Position numbers and translations under genes: made by a program. A stretch of DNA of 64,000 nt from Persicaria tinctoria. Lineage: Eukaryota > Streptophyta > Magnoliopsida > Caryophyllales > Polygonaceae. The DNA is taken from contig JBANSL010000004.1 in assembly GCA_037127255.1 (NCBI GenBank), forward strand, positions 36,234,467 through 36,298,466. The letters run 5' to 3'. The notes beneath the pieces are model-generated. The model saw only the letters and a program-made list of their open reading frames with translations, made no database searches and had not been told where the DNA came from. Positions 11,875 through 23,429 of this stretch are shown here, one piece after another (within the stretch, counting starts at the first letter, position 1; each line of letters opens with the position of its first letter).

Positions 11875-12225
11875 AGAGAAAAAGGGAAGTAGGTCAAGCT
11901 AGAGACTTTAAATATAGCGCTTACGGGAGGCAACCCGCTTTCTTGCTTTCTTTTCTTGCTTTTTGCTTTTGATTTTTAGTTAGGAGTTAGATAGCCCAAG
12001 ACTTACTATTTTTGTTGAGTGAACATGTCCCAAATATCATCCATGGTGCATAGGAAAGAGCGGAAACATGCCATGAAGGAAGTCAACGTGCTGAGAGGTA
12101 TCGGCGTCGACGCAGCCCCTATCGGCGCCGACTCCTGTGCAGATTTTTGAACTTCTCCGAATTGCTCCATTTTCGCATCATAGTCCATGTGAGTTTCTTT
12201 TTTCCTTTTCCTTGTTTTATCTTAT

Positions 12226-12266
12226 TCAGTGAGGACACTGAAATTTTAAGTATGGGGTGGGGGGAG
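12226..12266 (+). other. Internal hairpin plus polypurine-like tract
   Basis: CAGTGAGGACACTG can fold as a 5-bp stem with loop AGGA. It is followed by AAGTATGGGGTGGGGGGAG. The same layout recurs just before the 3' LTR. It may serve as a second plus-strand priming site; this is inference. Confidence 0.55.
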
Positions 12267-13816
12267 ATTCGAAATTCATGTGACCTAGTTTTGCATATTT
12301 GTGTCTTGTCGTTGTTTTTGTAAGGTTGTCTTTTATTTGTTTTGCTTATTTGTGCCTTTTGTCTTCTATTTAGAATCTATAAAAAACTGAAAAATTCAAA
12401 AAAAAAAAAAAATTATAAAATGTCAAAAAATCACAAAAATATATGTTCATTTGCTTACTTGTTCGTTATTTTGCATAGTTTTTTAGGATGGAAAAACACA
12501 TAACTTAGATGTCCAATGATGAAATCTAATAATTGAGCTTGATCATGTAATATCCTAAGGCATGGTTTTGATGGTTTAGCCTAAGTCGCTCAAAATATTT
12601 TTTTTATGTGAAATTTGACTTGCAAATGAAATTGAGCATATATGACTTTAGGATTTAGGTGATTGGAATCCAACATGTCCTAGTGAGTTATTTGGCCTAT
12701 GGGGAATTGTTCTTTATATATATTTTCCCCTTCTTTTTTATGTGTGTATTACTCTCCTTATGCATTACCTCTTGATATTGTGGTGTATATCTAAGTCTTG
12801 AAACCAATATGAGATAGCTAGTCATTGCATAATTTGATCAAATGATAGAGGCACTCTTTATTAGCCATATTTTATCCTCTTTTACCTACCTTATATATGT
12901 TTCCTTTGCTTGCAACCACTTTGAGCCTTATAGCCTATTTTTGTAGCTCCACAAATTTTTTTGTCTTAGCCAATGTTTAGCCTTACCTCCTTATCCGGGA
13001 ATTAGGACTTAGTGTTGGTAAAGGTTGATGTTTGAGGAGTTTTAGACATATGATTTGGTTTAAGTGTGGGGTACATATTTGGTTGGTATTTTATTTATCT
13101 CGCCACTTTTATTGTAAAAGGTATTTTTGGCTCTTATATTTAAACAAATGCACCTAAATTCTGAAAAAAGAAAAAAAAAAAAAGGGGGAAAAAGAAAAAG
13201 AAAAGAAAAAAAAAAATAGAATATATGAGAAGTTGTGCATGAGCCAAATTTATCCTTATTTATTTATGCGAGACATATTGGATATTTTGGGGTTTTTGAA
13301 GAGTTGTGCTAAATTAGATGAGTTTGGAAGTGTTTGTATATGATGGAGTTGTTTGATTGAATTGAGTTGGAAATTTAGGAGTCTTTGGTTCCCGGATTTC
13401 TAGCACCACATAGCCTAAATGATTCCTACCTTTATGTTCTTACCAAGCCAAGTTACAACCCGGCCGAATGAGTCCTTCTTTGAAGGCCATTGAGCCAAAG
13501 TCCTCTTGATGGTTAATGCATGTTTTGACATCTCGGTGAATTGATTGGTGATATTAATTGCAATTTCTATGTAGCTTAATGTCATAAAGGATTGAGTAGA
13601 GAGATGTACTTCAAAGCCTAAACACATTTAAAAGGAAGTGAAAACACATTATTTCCCTTGAGTGGTTGGATTCTAGTTGCTTTGCCTAAGGTTACCGAAA
13701 TATATGTGATGATGGTTCAATGCTTGTTCTTATTTGCACTTGTGCTAAATTGATGTTGCTTTTGACTAAGGCGAAGACTTGAAGATATGTAAAAGGTCTT
13801 GATCATAGTTTGATTA

Positions 13817-13853
13817 TTGCTTGAGGACAAGCAAGTTTAAGTATGGGGTGTTT
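13817..13853 (+). other. Hairpin plus polypurine tract at the 3' LTR
   Basis: TTGCTTGAGGACAAGCAA (7-bp stem, loop AGGA) is followed by TTTAAGTATGGGGTG and then the 3' LTR. The purine-rich run is in the position of the plus-strand primer (PPT). Confidence 0.75.
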
Positions 13854-15327
13854 TGATGTCCGCATTTTTAGTCTTATTTTGCATCATGTTTTCATTCCAT
13901 CTAAGGCATTTTATTAGCTTTTATGTTGAGAAAGTAAGGAAAATGTGTAGTTACGCTTAATATTGCAAGATATGGAGTCTACACAAGCTTTGGTGGTATT
14001 TTTGTAGGTTTTGGAGCTGATTTGGAAGAGTTTCGACGCACTTTAGAGCTTAAGGAAAAATCATGAATGCAATGGAGAAGCCAAGCAAAAGCAAAAAGTG
14101 GTGTTGCTGGAGAAAAGCCTTATTTTCGCCATCCATCACTTCGATTCAAGATCTGGAGCCTTCATGAGATTTGTAGTCCTTGAAAAGAGCTTTCCAACGC
14201 ATATTTGTATGCGTCAATTGGAGTAACGAGGACTCGGGAAAGTGCGATTGAAGACAGAGCCGAAAAGCTGGAAAAAATCAGAAGTTACTGCATTCACACA
14301 GGTACCTCGGCGCCGACACCTCAGACCTCGGCGCCGATACCCTGCGCACCAGGAAAATATTCTGCGGGCTGTTTTAAATCCTTAATGGGCTTTTTAATTA
14401 GGGTTTTTATTCTAAATCTCTTTTAGGATATTTTAGTTAGATAGACTTTGGATATTTTATCCTTCCTTAAATAGATTATATTATTTTCCTAAGATAAAAT
14501 CTCTTTCCTTGGAGATTAAGTCTTAATTTCTATCTTTAAATAAAGCCTATTAGGGGCTGATTTAGGGGGGGACACGAGACGTTGTTCAGCGCGAGGGCTG
14601 CGCGCAGCAGCTGTAGGACGATTTTTAGGGTTTTGTTTTGGCGTTTGGGCGAAAGTTTGGAAGTGTCTGTTGCGATTGAACGCTGAATTTCCAGGTTTAA
14701 TTTCAGTTTATGTTTTCTTCTCTTAAATTCATGTTTATTTACTCCATGTTTGAGTAGTTCTTTTCTCTTCTAAGGTTTGGGTGATCCCAACAATAGACAT
14801 GTGTGTTGGATTGATGGATCTATGATTATGTGATGTTTTTATCTTCTTCTACCCATGTGCTTAACCCTTTGATGAAAGTTTAAGGGAATTCATTGTTGCA
14901 ATTGAATTGAAAGAGGAGATTGTTAACATTGATAGTAATTAGGGATCTTTGACGAAAGTAAAAGGGATCTAATTAAGGAAAGGTAGAAACAACTAGGTTT
15001 TATGTGATCACCTCTATTATCTATTTGTTGAGTATGCGAAAACTATCTCGTTATGATAAAAGCACGACCTTTTACATGATTCATTGATTTGCCCATGTGT
15101 TTATTGTTGTGGTGATCCCTTGCCTTGGAAGTTTTCCCTTTTATTAATAAAAAATCAGATTTTATGCTCTTATCACCACCCATCTCTCTTCTATCTCTTT
15201 TGTTAGTTTCAACCCTACAAAGCAACTAAACAAGAAGCGCTGACTCTCTCCTGTGGACGATCCTGACTCCCTATACTATAGCGGGGTCTTGACTACAAAT
15301 TTATTTGGTCGAGAAACCCTCTCATCA
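13854..15327 (+). repeat. 3' LTR of element A
   Basis: 1474 bp, colinear with the 5' LTR with about 14 substitutions by eye. Followed by TSD AGTTT. Confidence 0.95.
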
Positions 15328-15332
15328 AGTTT

Positions 15333-17478
15333 CTGTGTAATGAATGGGTGAGACGTACAACATGATAAATGTGTTAAACCATGCCAGATAATGCATACAT
15401 CATACCTGAGATGCTATGAAGTGGATAATTGATTATGAGAATGTGTATTTTGCAGAACAATCCAAAAGGAAAAGATAAAGAGGTTTTTATTATCATATTA
15501 GATCATTCCAGAAAAAAAATGCACATTAGTAAGACAAAAGAGGTTCCAGAACAAATATTAAAAGGAAAAAACTCAGACACGTGCTCGCGCATTAACACTG
15601 CACTAGTATAGGGAAATTCCAGGTAGTATTTTGGGCAAAACAAGATAAATATTTTCAGCGATCCATCCTTGAAAATGCATTTTTTTTTCAAACATTCAAT
15701 GAACTAAAAGGGCATAAAAAAACTGACAGAGTATTTTTCAATAAACTAGACAACAACAGGTTTTCATCAGTTTAAATGTGAAAACAAGGGGGAAAAAACT
15801 GAAAGAGTATGTTTGAGGCACTTACCCCTTCATTGTTACCCTCTCTTTGAGGCCTCTCTTTGGCTCAAGTGGGTAATTGGAGGATCTGTCAACAGCAAGA
15901 ACCTGAACAACTCAATAAATTATTCCTCGGATAAGTGATTAAGTCCATAAATCACAGCCACTTCCATTGTTCATACTTTGCTTACATTCATACAGTAATA
16001 ATGATGTTTCTTTTTTTTTTTCAGTGTGGTTATAAATGAGACACTAGTTGTCAACTAATCATAAGCAGTTGTCTCAGGCATGGAATGGAAACAAATGCGA
16101 CACTGACAATGGGAAACACCAATCTACTTGTAAATCCACTTTCAACTAAAATGATTCAAAATGAATCACTTCAAATTCCATCACCACGAGATAAAAGGGC
16201 AGTCAAACGTCTCTTACATTGACAGTATAACGATGATTGAATCAGTGCATACAGGAGAACTTACATGTAAGGTCCAGCAAAATAGTGCTAGAAAAAAAAA
16301 TAGTGTAATCATAAAATAAACACACAGAAAAGGCAATTGAGATGGAAATCATAGCTTTAGGCTTGTGCTTTAGTTTAATTGTGAAGTCATTAATAAGAGA
16401 ATTATTAGCAATTCAAAGTTTTAAAACAAACAGAAAAGGTAGAGACAACAATGATAGTCTTAGACTGCCCATTCTTGTTTTCTGCATTATCAACATGCCA
16501 CAACTACAAAAAGACAAGTTAAGACTCTTTACCGCTTTCATAAAGAAATATATACTCATTGACAGGTATAGTCACTACTGCATATCAATTTAAGAAAATT
16601 AGTTTTTTCTCATATTGATAATACAATGATAAAAATTAAAAAAATAAAAAATAATTCAAGCAAAGCTAAATTTCTAGTCTTTATCAAATATTTGCAGTCT
16701 GACAAATTCTACCATTTTTTTAATAAAGGATGGCAACCACTTTCAAAGAAAAAACTACTAAATTCATAAGTAACCCTACAAAATCAAGCCCTCATTTTCA
16801 CTCTAGTTCCCCAATAAATGCCTTTTGTATAATTTTCAATTGAAACTAACAGATTTTGGTTACTATTGAGTTGTCAAGTCATCAAATCCCATAACATTAC
16901 AATTGTCGCATCAACTGCTACATAAAGAACTTAACAATGGATTAATGTTCACTGCACATTTAGTGCCCTATTTTTTCGGTGAACTTATTTACTATGAGCA
17001 GATTACTTCCAGGTTTTAATGACTTTCTTTTGGGTAGGTAAGTTCAGGTTCTAAAGATAAAAAAAAAAAAAAAACACTGGTTTGAGCATGAAAAGAAAAG
17101 ATAAACACCTAATGGAAATGCTTGACATCTTCTTCAAAGATATTAGTAGGAGTAAAATTAGTGCCACCGGAAAACAACCATTGTCTAGGTGCACCTGGCC
17201 TAGAGCATTTGTATATTTCAATTAAATTAATAGGAGTCCAGAATCTATGGCCAATAAAGTAGTTCAACCAAAACGAACAATGAAAAAATTCTACTAGTAT
17301 TCATTATTCAAGGTAACTCGACAATTTAAACAAAAGAAAAGGAGAAAAACAACATTCCTATTTAGTTTACACAAAGAATGCCACTAGCAAAAGAAAGATC
17401 ATCCAATTAACATAGTCAAGGGTACCAAGATGAGCAATGTGAATCCAGAACTGATTGAGGGAAATGAAAAAAATACTA
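15333..17478. other. CACTA interior, right part 1
   Basis: AT-rich, intron-like DNA. On the minus strand a possible exon at 15826-15902 has a CAG acceptor and GTAAG donor and encodes a peptide containing NYPLEPKRGL. I do not recognise it. It could be a captured host exon. Nothing else is seen. Confidence 0.4.
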
Positions 17479-17721
17479 CTCCCTCCGTTCGGCAAAACTT
17501 GTCATTTTAGGGTGTTAGTTTTGTTCAAAAAAACTTGTCATTTTAGGTATTTTTCCCTTCACTTTACAAAAATGCCCTTGATATGATTGATGGCTTGTTA
17601 GTTGTAGTTTTCGATAAAGTAAAAAAGGAGGGTAATAATTGAGGGTAAATTAGTACATTTGTTAATTGCCTTAAAACTTGTGAAATAAGCTAAAATGACA
17701 AGTTTTGCCGAACGGAGGGAG
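17479..17721. mobile_element. Stowaway-type MITE
   Basis: 243 bp with perfect terminal inverted repeats of about 32 bp beginning CTCCCTCCGTTCGGCAAAAC, flanked by TA on both sides (17477-17478 and 17722-17723). TA target sites and CTCCCTCCGT termini are diagnostic of Stowaway/Tc1-mariner MITEs. Confidence 0.96.
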
Positions 17722-17723
17722 TA

Positions 17724-19158
17724 GTTTCTTATTCTTTTCCACAAAAAGCCACAAAAAGAGAGCACTTACAAGCATGACCCAGAGAGCTTCTACGATTTTT
17801 TTTTCTGGCGACTTCCTCCTGTTCCTCGAATGCTAAAAAACCACTTTGATTTGGGTGTCAAATACACGTTTTACATTATGCAAATTCGAGCAGACTTTCA
17901 TGTAACCCAATCCAAGTAAGATAAACATAGAAAACTAGACAAGCAATTACATGTCAAAAACCTAATAAAAATGTATCAAAAGATACTAGGAAAGTCATGA
18001 AACAACCATAATTAACTTTGAAAAGTAGCTCCAAGTTAATCAATTTTAAGAAACCCATGTGAATTTATAGATGAGTAAAACCCACATCGTAATGCCCGTT
18101 TGTTGCCACGCCTAATTCATGGTCACTGACGTGTACCTAAGAAAAGCCTAATTTTTAAAAACCTATTTCAAATCCTTTTCTTGAATTTCAGAGCAATTTA
18201 CAACACTAAATTGAAGAACCCAATTCCAAAAACCCCTAGCAATTTACAATCCCGCATGGAAGAACGGAATTTTCTAGCGAAACATAAAAAAATGTCCTAA
18301 TTTGACAAAACAATTCTAGACTTACATTAAATTTAGGGAGATCGAAGAACCAAACTGAGAAAAAAGGGAAGGAGGAGGACCATATATAACAAAATACTAT
18401 GAGACTTACCCAGATCTACCTTCTCAAACACAAGATCCGTGATTGCAGCTGCCATCTCCTAAGAACATCTTCATTGAGAAACAAAAATTGCCCAAACGTT
18501 TTAAAAAATTTGAAGATACCCAGAAAACCAAAACAAAGAGGACAGAAATCAAAAGACTTACCTAGATCTACGAATGGCCGGGTTGTAGTTGGCTCCTCTT
18601 GTCGTTAATCGCGCGGTGGGGCTCCTGACTTCGGCGTTGTGGTAGTCGGAGGTGCCAGATCTGGGGGCGGGGAATCTCCGTCTTCACAGTCTTCATCAGC
18701 ACATGGAGGAGGGAGGTTATGAGGATGGACCGATGGAGGCATAGACAAGGGTAAAGAGTGAGAGGGGGTGAAAGGAGACCATGGGGCCAAGATTTGCCAT
18801 GGTTGAGGATCGGAGCTCTCGGGTCGAGAGAAGGTCGAAGAAGAGACAATAGAAACCTAACCAGGAGAATGGAGAATAGCATAAGGAACTAGGGATTTCA
18901 AATTCCAATTTGGGAAAATTTGAGTGGAAAGTGTAAGGAGCCACCTTTTTACCGCGTCAAAATTCACCTAAGTGTTATACGCGCTCTTTTGAAATTTTTT
19001 TAAAACAAAATTTTAACATTGTCCAAAAAGTATGACCGAAGTATCAAATCTCAATAACATCGATAAATTTCAAAATGATGTTATAACTATTTTTAACATC
19101 ACTCGTTTTTCTAACCGATATAAAAGACCCGATGTCTGTTAACACATTTCTAGTAGTG
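17724..19158. other. CACTA interior right part 2 and right terminus
   Basis: AT-rich to about 18550, with two similar ACTTACC(C/T)AGATCTAC stretches near 18410 and 18558 that look like donor sites on the minus strand. A GC-rich minus-strand stretch at 18568-18882 is open but low-complexity and unrecognised. From about 18985 to 19140 there are subterminal ACATCGG-type repeats, then the TIR at 19147-19158. Confidence 0.5.
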
Positions 19159-19261
19159 CAGGCGTCAAACTCGGGTGGTTGACAAGAACGGCGCATACAC
19201 CTGTAAAACAAAAACTTACAGAAAACGTGAGATCTAACTACCTAAGGCACGAATGATTGCT

Positions 19262-19279
19262 TCCCCGGCAACGGCGCCA
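19262..19279 (-). other. Primer binding site of gypsy B
   Basis: On the minus strand TGGCGCCGTTGCCGGGGA, three bases from the LTR boundary at 19283. Identical to the PBS of element A. Confidence 0.9.
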
Positions 19280-19282
19280 ATT

Positions 19283-20546
19283 TGTTGACAGAGGAAATCG
19301 AGATTGCAACTAGAATGTAAATAAAGTAGGCAAACCAATTCCGTTCCCAGCAAATAATGTTCAAGACTCCCTCCTATTGTAGCAAAAGGAAGTCAGGTTC
19401 GATCCTCGAGGAAGCTAGTCAGCGGATCTCAAGTAGCGGAAGGATCTCACGGGTAGAACACGACTCCATGAGTACTCGGCCTCGACCAAGGGTGGTCGAT
19501 AGGGGTCGGGCACAATGGAATCCGAGCAAGAAATGTCACTGGAGTTGGTCGATCTCGAGGAAAAAACTCGATGTCGAGGAAGCCTTGTCGAAGTCGAGTT
19601 CCTGTAGAGACAAAGACGAGCAACGATCTCGAGAGAAAACCCTAGATCGAAAGTCAGTAGTCGACTTCGACCAAGTTGGTCGACGTCGAGGAGAAAAACA
19701 TAAACTAACTTTTTGCGTCGGCGAAAGAAGGCCGAAGAATTCAAGGGTGGTTTCGAGGTGTGGACAGAAAATAACCAATTTTGTAGATTTTAGATTTCAA
19801 ACAATTAAACAAAAACTTCCAAGATCGGGGTTTGCAAAGATAATAACCATGAATGCGGAATCACAAATCACAAAAGATGGCAACTTTATCGATAAAGAAC
19901 TACACTTTCACCAAATCCGACAAGTTGGAATATAAACCTTTGGATGGATAATCCTAATTGTGTCTATTCCTTTTCTTAATTAGAATTTATAATCTTTTGA
20001 ATTAATTACCACCCAAGTTTTACAACATGAGTTCTTTAATTTCTCAATCTAAGATGAAGCACAAGCAATAGAATGAGTAAGATAAAGTACTTTTTCTTGC
20101 AATTCGCTAATCCACCAACATGGCTATCGTCGGGCTCACCCCAACCCTAGAAGTAGGTGGACTACTCACGCCTCATCATAGCAATCGACATCATTGATGT
20201 AAAAGAAACTTGCATTAACTATATTCAAAGTCCTTACAATCCCAGCACTCACACTTTCATTAGAATGCCAAAACCCTAAAACCTTCGAACTCCTAAACTA
20301 TGTGTGGATTTACTTCTCTAGAATTGAATGGATGAAAACCTAGCCCTATGGGCTTTATTTATAGGCTTTAATCCTTGCTAATCAAGGCAAGCAAATTATA
20401 TCTATTTCTAAAGATAAAACTTAACTAAAATGGAACATTAATCTAAAACGCAAATATCTAAATATCTTCAAGTGGAGAAAAATCTTCTTTCTATGGATAG
20501 ATCTTGATAGAAATCAGCTAGAATCGGTCTTCCTTCATGCCCAAGT
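19283..20546 (-). repeat. Gypsy B 5' LTR, U5-side piece
   Basis: Begins TGTTGACAG on the plus strand (the LTR 3' end on the minus strand). It contains palindromic words between about 19410 and 19700 and a segment around 20118-20160 homologous to solo LTR C near 34425-34470. It is interrupted at 20546 by element D, whose TSD CAAGT is duplicated at 20542-20546 and 35799-35803. Confidence 0.85.
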
Positions 20547-23429
20547 TGTAACGGCCCGGGATTATGATTCCCGAGTTGCGTTTCGAGGGATGAAACCCCT
20601 CGTTGGGATCTTGCGCCCCGAGTACAGGTTGAAGGTTTGAAATCGAAGATGTGTTAAGTGGGATTTCGCACCCAAATCTGGAAGGTCCATTGGAGACCCG
20701 GGGGTAAACACCTGTACTTGTCCTAAGTCTACAATGCGTAAAATCATGTATCATGCAAAGGACATAAGTTCTAAAACGATACAACGGGCGCCATGGCAGA
20801 GCCGAGTCAAAACATAATATAAGTAGGAAGAAATCCCAAAAGCATGTATCTGGTGAAGTCAGTTCTCAAACACTCACTCTCCGCCATGTGAATAGATCCC
20901 GTCATAAAAGCACAAAATCAAGCAGTGTATCGGGTACCTGAAACTATACCACCAAGTCAGGCCAAGAGTCCGCCCGCGGGTCCTTTAACCACACTATCAT
21001 GTTCCTAATTCATATGTGCAGAATATTAAGTAAGGCCTTAACAAAGAATACCAAGTGGTATATCCCTCTTCTACCACCACCCCCCTTCCAGGTAGGGTGG
21101 AGACTTGCCAGTTCGATTCGATAGCATCTCAAATCTCATCATCATATCGTATCTCGTCATCATATCGTGGATCTTGCGAAAAGAAAGTAATAATGCTGAT
21201 AATAGTAAAGGTGTTCCAACGACTCGAATGACTCAGGACTAACCCGATGGGACTAGGCTGTCCTATGACCATAGCAAGGACTCTAGGACTCACAGATAAC
21301 GGTCGTTCTGTATTCAAACGCATACAGAATAAGAATGCTCATTCGTAAGTGCAATTCCTAAGCATGATACTACATTACATGCTTTTATGCATATGCAGCA
21401 CCTACATACTATATGACATATCAGGCAAGAGGTACTGGTTACTGAGTAAGCCCCGGAGAACTTACCTGGCTAGCAGATCATCAAAAGAAGAATCCAGCAC
21501 ACAGTAGTCACGATCAGAGAATATCACCTAAGTACATAACGAGAATACACTGAGTATATGTCTCTAGTCACTCTGAACACATATATCACACATTCATACA
21601 AGCAAATAATTAACAAACTCGCATCAACCATATTTTCAGTTCACCACGATCAACCATCTTTTATCTCATCCCATTCACCATAACTTGTCAACTCATTAGC
21701 TTATAACCACCTCCATATCATACTTAGCCAAATTCTTATATTACTATTCCATAAGGATATATTATCATCATCATCATAAATACCGAACATTTAATCACTT
21801 CTAATAAATCACCACAAGTCATGCCATTAGTCACAAATATCATGTTGTTAATCAAACGATCATACTATCATGCTAGTTAGTAATCGAATAAGTGTTATTT
21901 CCAAGTTAGTTCTAAAACCGTTTCAAATCCGAATTAAATAGTTAAGAATTCCGACCCTTGAAAATACTCGCTAAATTTCTTTTCCAATTTATTATTTTAA
22001 ATAACTTTCTAATCTTTAAAATTATTTTTCAAATTACTTTCAAAATCTATACGTCCAAATAATATATTTTAACCCTCCAATAATATTATAACTTATTTTA
22101 AATACCATAAAATAATTTAATAAACGGATAACTCTGAACCGAACTGAACCCATTAATCCCACCCGGTTTACAAATACGGAGTAACACATAACATATACAT
22201 ATATAAGTTAGTAAAAGTGCCCCCCCCCCCCCCCTCAAGTGCCAAGTTGGCCATCTCCTTCACGAAATCAAAAAAATGGAGATCCCGCGCCCGGGCCTGT
22301 AGTAGCTCCCGTCGCTGCGCCTGGTCGACGCCGGTTTCCACGCTCCTCAAACCCGCCCAGCTCCTTCACAGCTGCACTCGCCCCCGCCCCCAGCCCGCAC
22401 CCGCTCATGCTCCCGAGTTCTCCCTCGCAGCGGCGCTCGACTCGCACTCACGCTTGCCTCGCTCGACGCTCGCTTGCTCACCGCCACTCTCGAGCTCACC
22501 TGATGCCTCGCACTCAGCTCTCGCTCACCCCCGATTAGTCTAAGCATCGAAAAAGACTAAAAAAAACGAATCGAAATGAGGATAAATTCGGAGCTCTCGA
22601 TCGGAGTTCTGGGCTTCGTCGGTGGCTCGTGATGGCTCGTCGGACCTGCGTCGGACATGGGTGAGTATGTTGGTGGAGACCGAAGGCGATTTCGATCAAA
22701 AACGAAGGAGAACGGTTTACCGGAACGAGGCTTCGTGAAACAGAGTAAGAAGGTTGTTCGGTGGCTCGTCGACAGCGCTGGTTGCTCCGGGGCTGCTGGA
22801 CGTTGATGGAGGTGGCAGGGCGGTGGTTCAAGGGTGCGGCAATGGTGATGGAACGATGGTGAGCTGCGGTGATGTTGGTTGCGACGTGGGGAGGTGTTGA
22901 GGTGGCGGCTCAGTGGTGGTGACGACGTGGTGTGCGGTGATGGCGATGAAGATGGAAGGGAGAAGGAGAGCATGAAGGAGGAAATAAAAGAGAGAGAGAT
23001 GGAGTGGAGATGGTCGTGATCTGATATGGTGAAAGAGGGAGCAGGTGATGATGGTGGTGATGGCGTGAAGGAGTGAAGAAGAGGGAGTCGGGGATGGTAA
23101 AATGACGGGAGTGGGTGAGGGGTAGAGTGTGGAATTGGTCAAAATCATACCGAAAATAAATATCAAATACGCTAATTTCGAACCCCGAATTTAGTTTCCG
23201 AATGTTAGTTTTCTCGAATTCCACTTTATCGATAAATTAGATTTTTAAAATCGACAAGGATATCGTCATCCGATAATTATTTTGAATTTTCGAGGTAAAA
23301 GGATGGAAATTATTCATCAAATTTTATATTCCGGTCGGAATCCGCTAAACGAGTTTAAAGCCGATTTAATTTCATTTTTTGATTCTATGTTTTCCGAAAA
23401 ATTAGGATTTGAAAATCCGAGCCTTTACA
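20547..23429 (-). repeat. Left (3') LTR of element D
   Basis: 2883 bp, intact in outline. Compared with the right LTR it lacks a segment after about 20985 (present at 28656-28730). It holds a (C)15 run at 22220-22234 and a GC-rich segment 22300-22550 whose overlapping open frames are low-complexity and not genes. Confidence 0.88.

Larger units (their letters stand above)
11875..13853 (+). other. 3' non-coding region of element A
   Basis: Nearly 2 kb without a gene. It contains the conserved motif at 11920-11937, palindromic words (GGCGTCGACG, GGCGCCGAC) near 12103-12135, a hairpin plus purine tract at 12226-12266, A-rich tracts (12396-12420 and 13165-13217) and a second hairpin plus purine tract before the 3' LTR. 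Confidence 0.7.
8793..15327 (+). mobile_element. Young non-autonomous Athila/Tat-like LTR retrotransposon A
   Basis: Two LTRs of identical length (1474 bp) begin TGATGTCC and end CTCATCA. The element is flanked by perfect 5-bp TSDs AGTTT (8788-8792 and 15328-15332). By eye about 14 substitutions and no indels separate the LTRs, roughly 1 percent, so insertion is recent. The PBS is at 10270-10287 and a purine-rich tract lies just before the 3' LTR. The only ORF (443 codons) is intact; no protease, RT, RNase H or integrase is present, so it must rely on another element. It is inserted in the CACTA element. Confidence 0.96.
7230..19158. mobile_element. CACTA (En/Spm-type) DNA transposon, split by gypsy A
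   Basis: The left end reads CACTACTAGAAT and the right end TTTCTAGTAGTG, a matching terminal inverted repeat starting with CACTA. Flanking triplets are AAG (7227-7229) and CAG (19159-19161), a nearly matching 3-bp TSD. Both ends carry subterminal repeats of an ACATCGG-type word in both orientations (7250-7360 and 19030-19140), as CACTA elements do for transposase binding. Without the gypsy insertion (8793-15327) it is about 5.4 kb. No TNP2-type transposase was recognised, so it is probably non-autonomous. Confidence 0.85.

Noticed and set aside
18568..18882. Minus-strand 104-codon frame near the CACTA right end
   Set aside because: Low-complexity Leu/Pro/Ser sequence overlapping another open frame; no homology recognised.
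22217..22543. Overlapping plus-strand open frames, repeated at 32418-32738
   Set aside because: GC-rich, Ser/Pro/Arg low-complexity frames inside the two LTR copies of element D; three frames are open at once and none has a domain.
22535..23224. Minus-strand His/Ser/Pro-rich frames (also 32735-33238 and 35239-35593)
   Set aside because: Also LTR D sequence; the apparent proteins are translations of GGTGATGG-type repeats.
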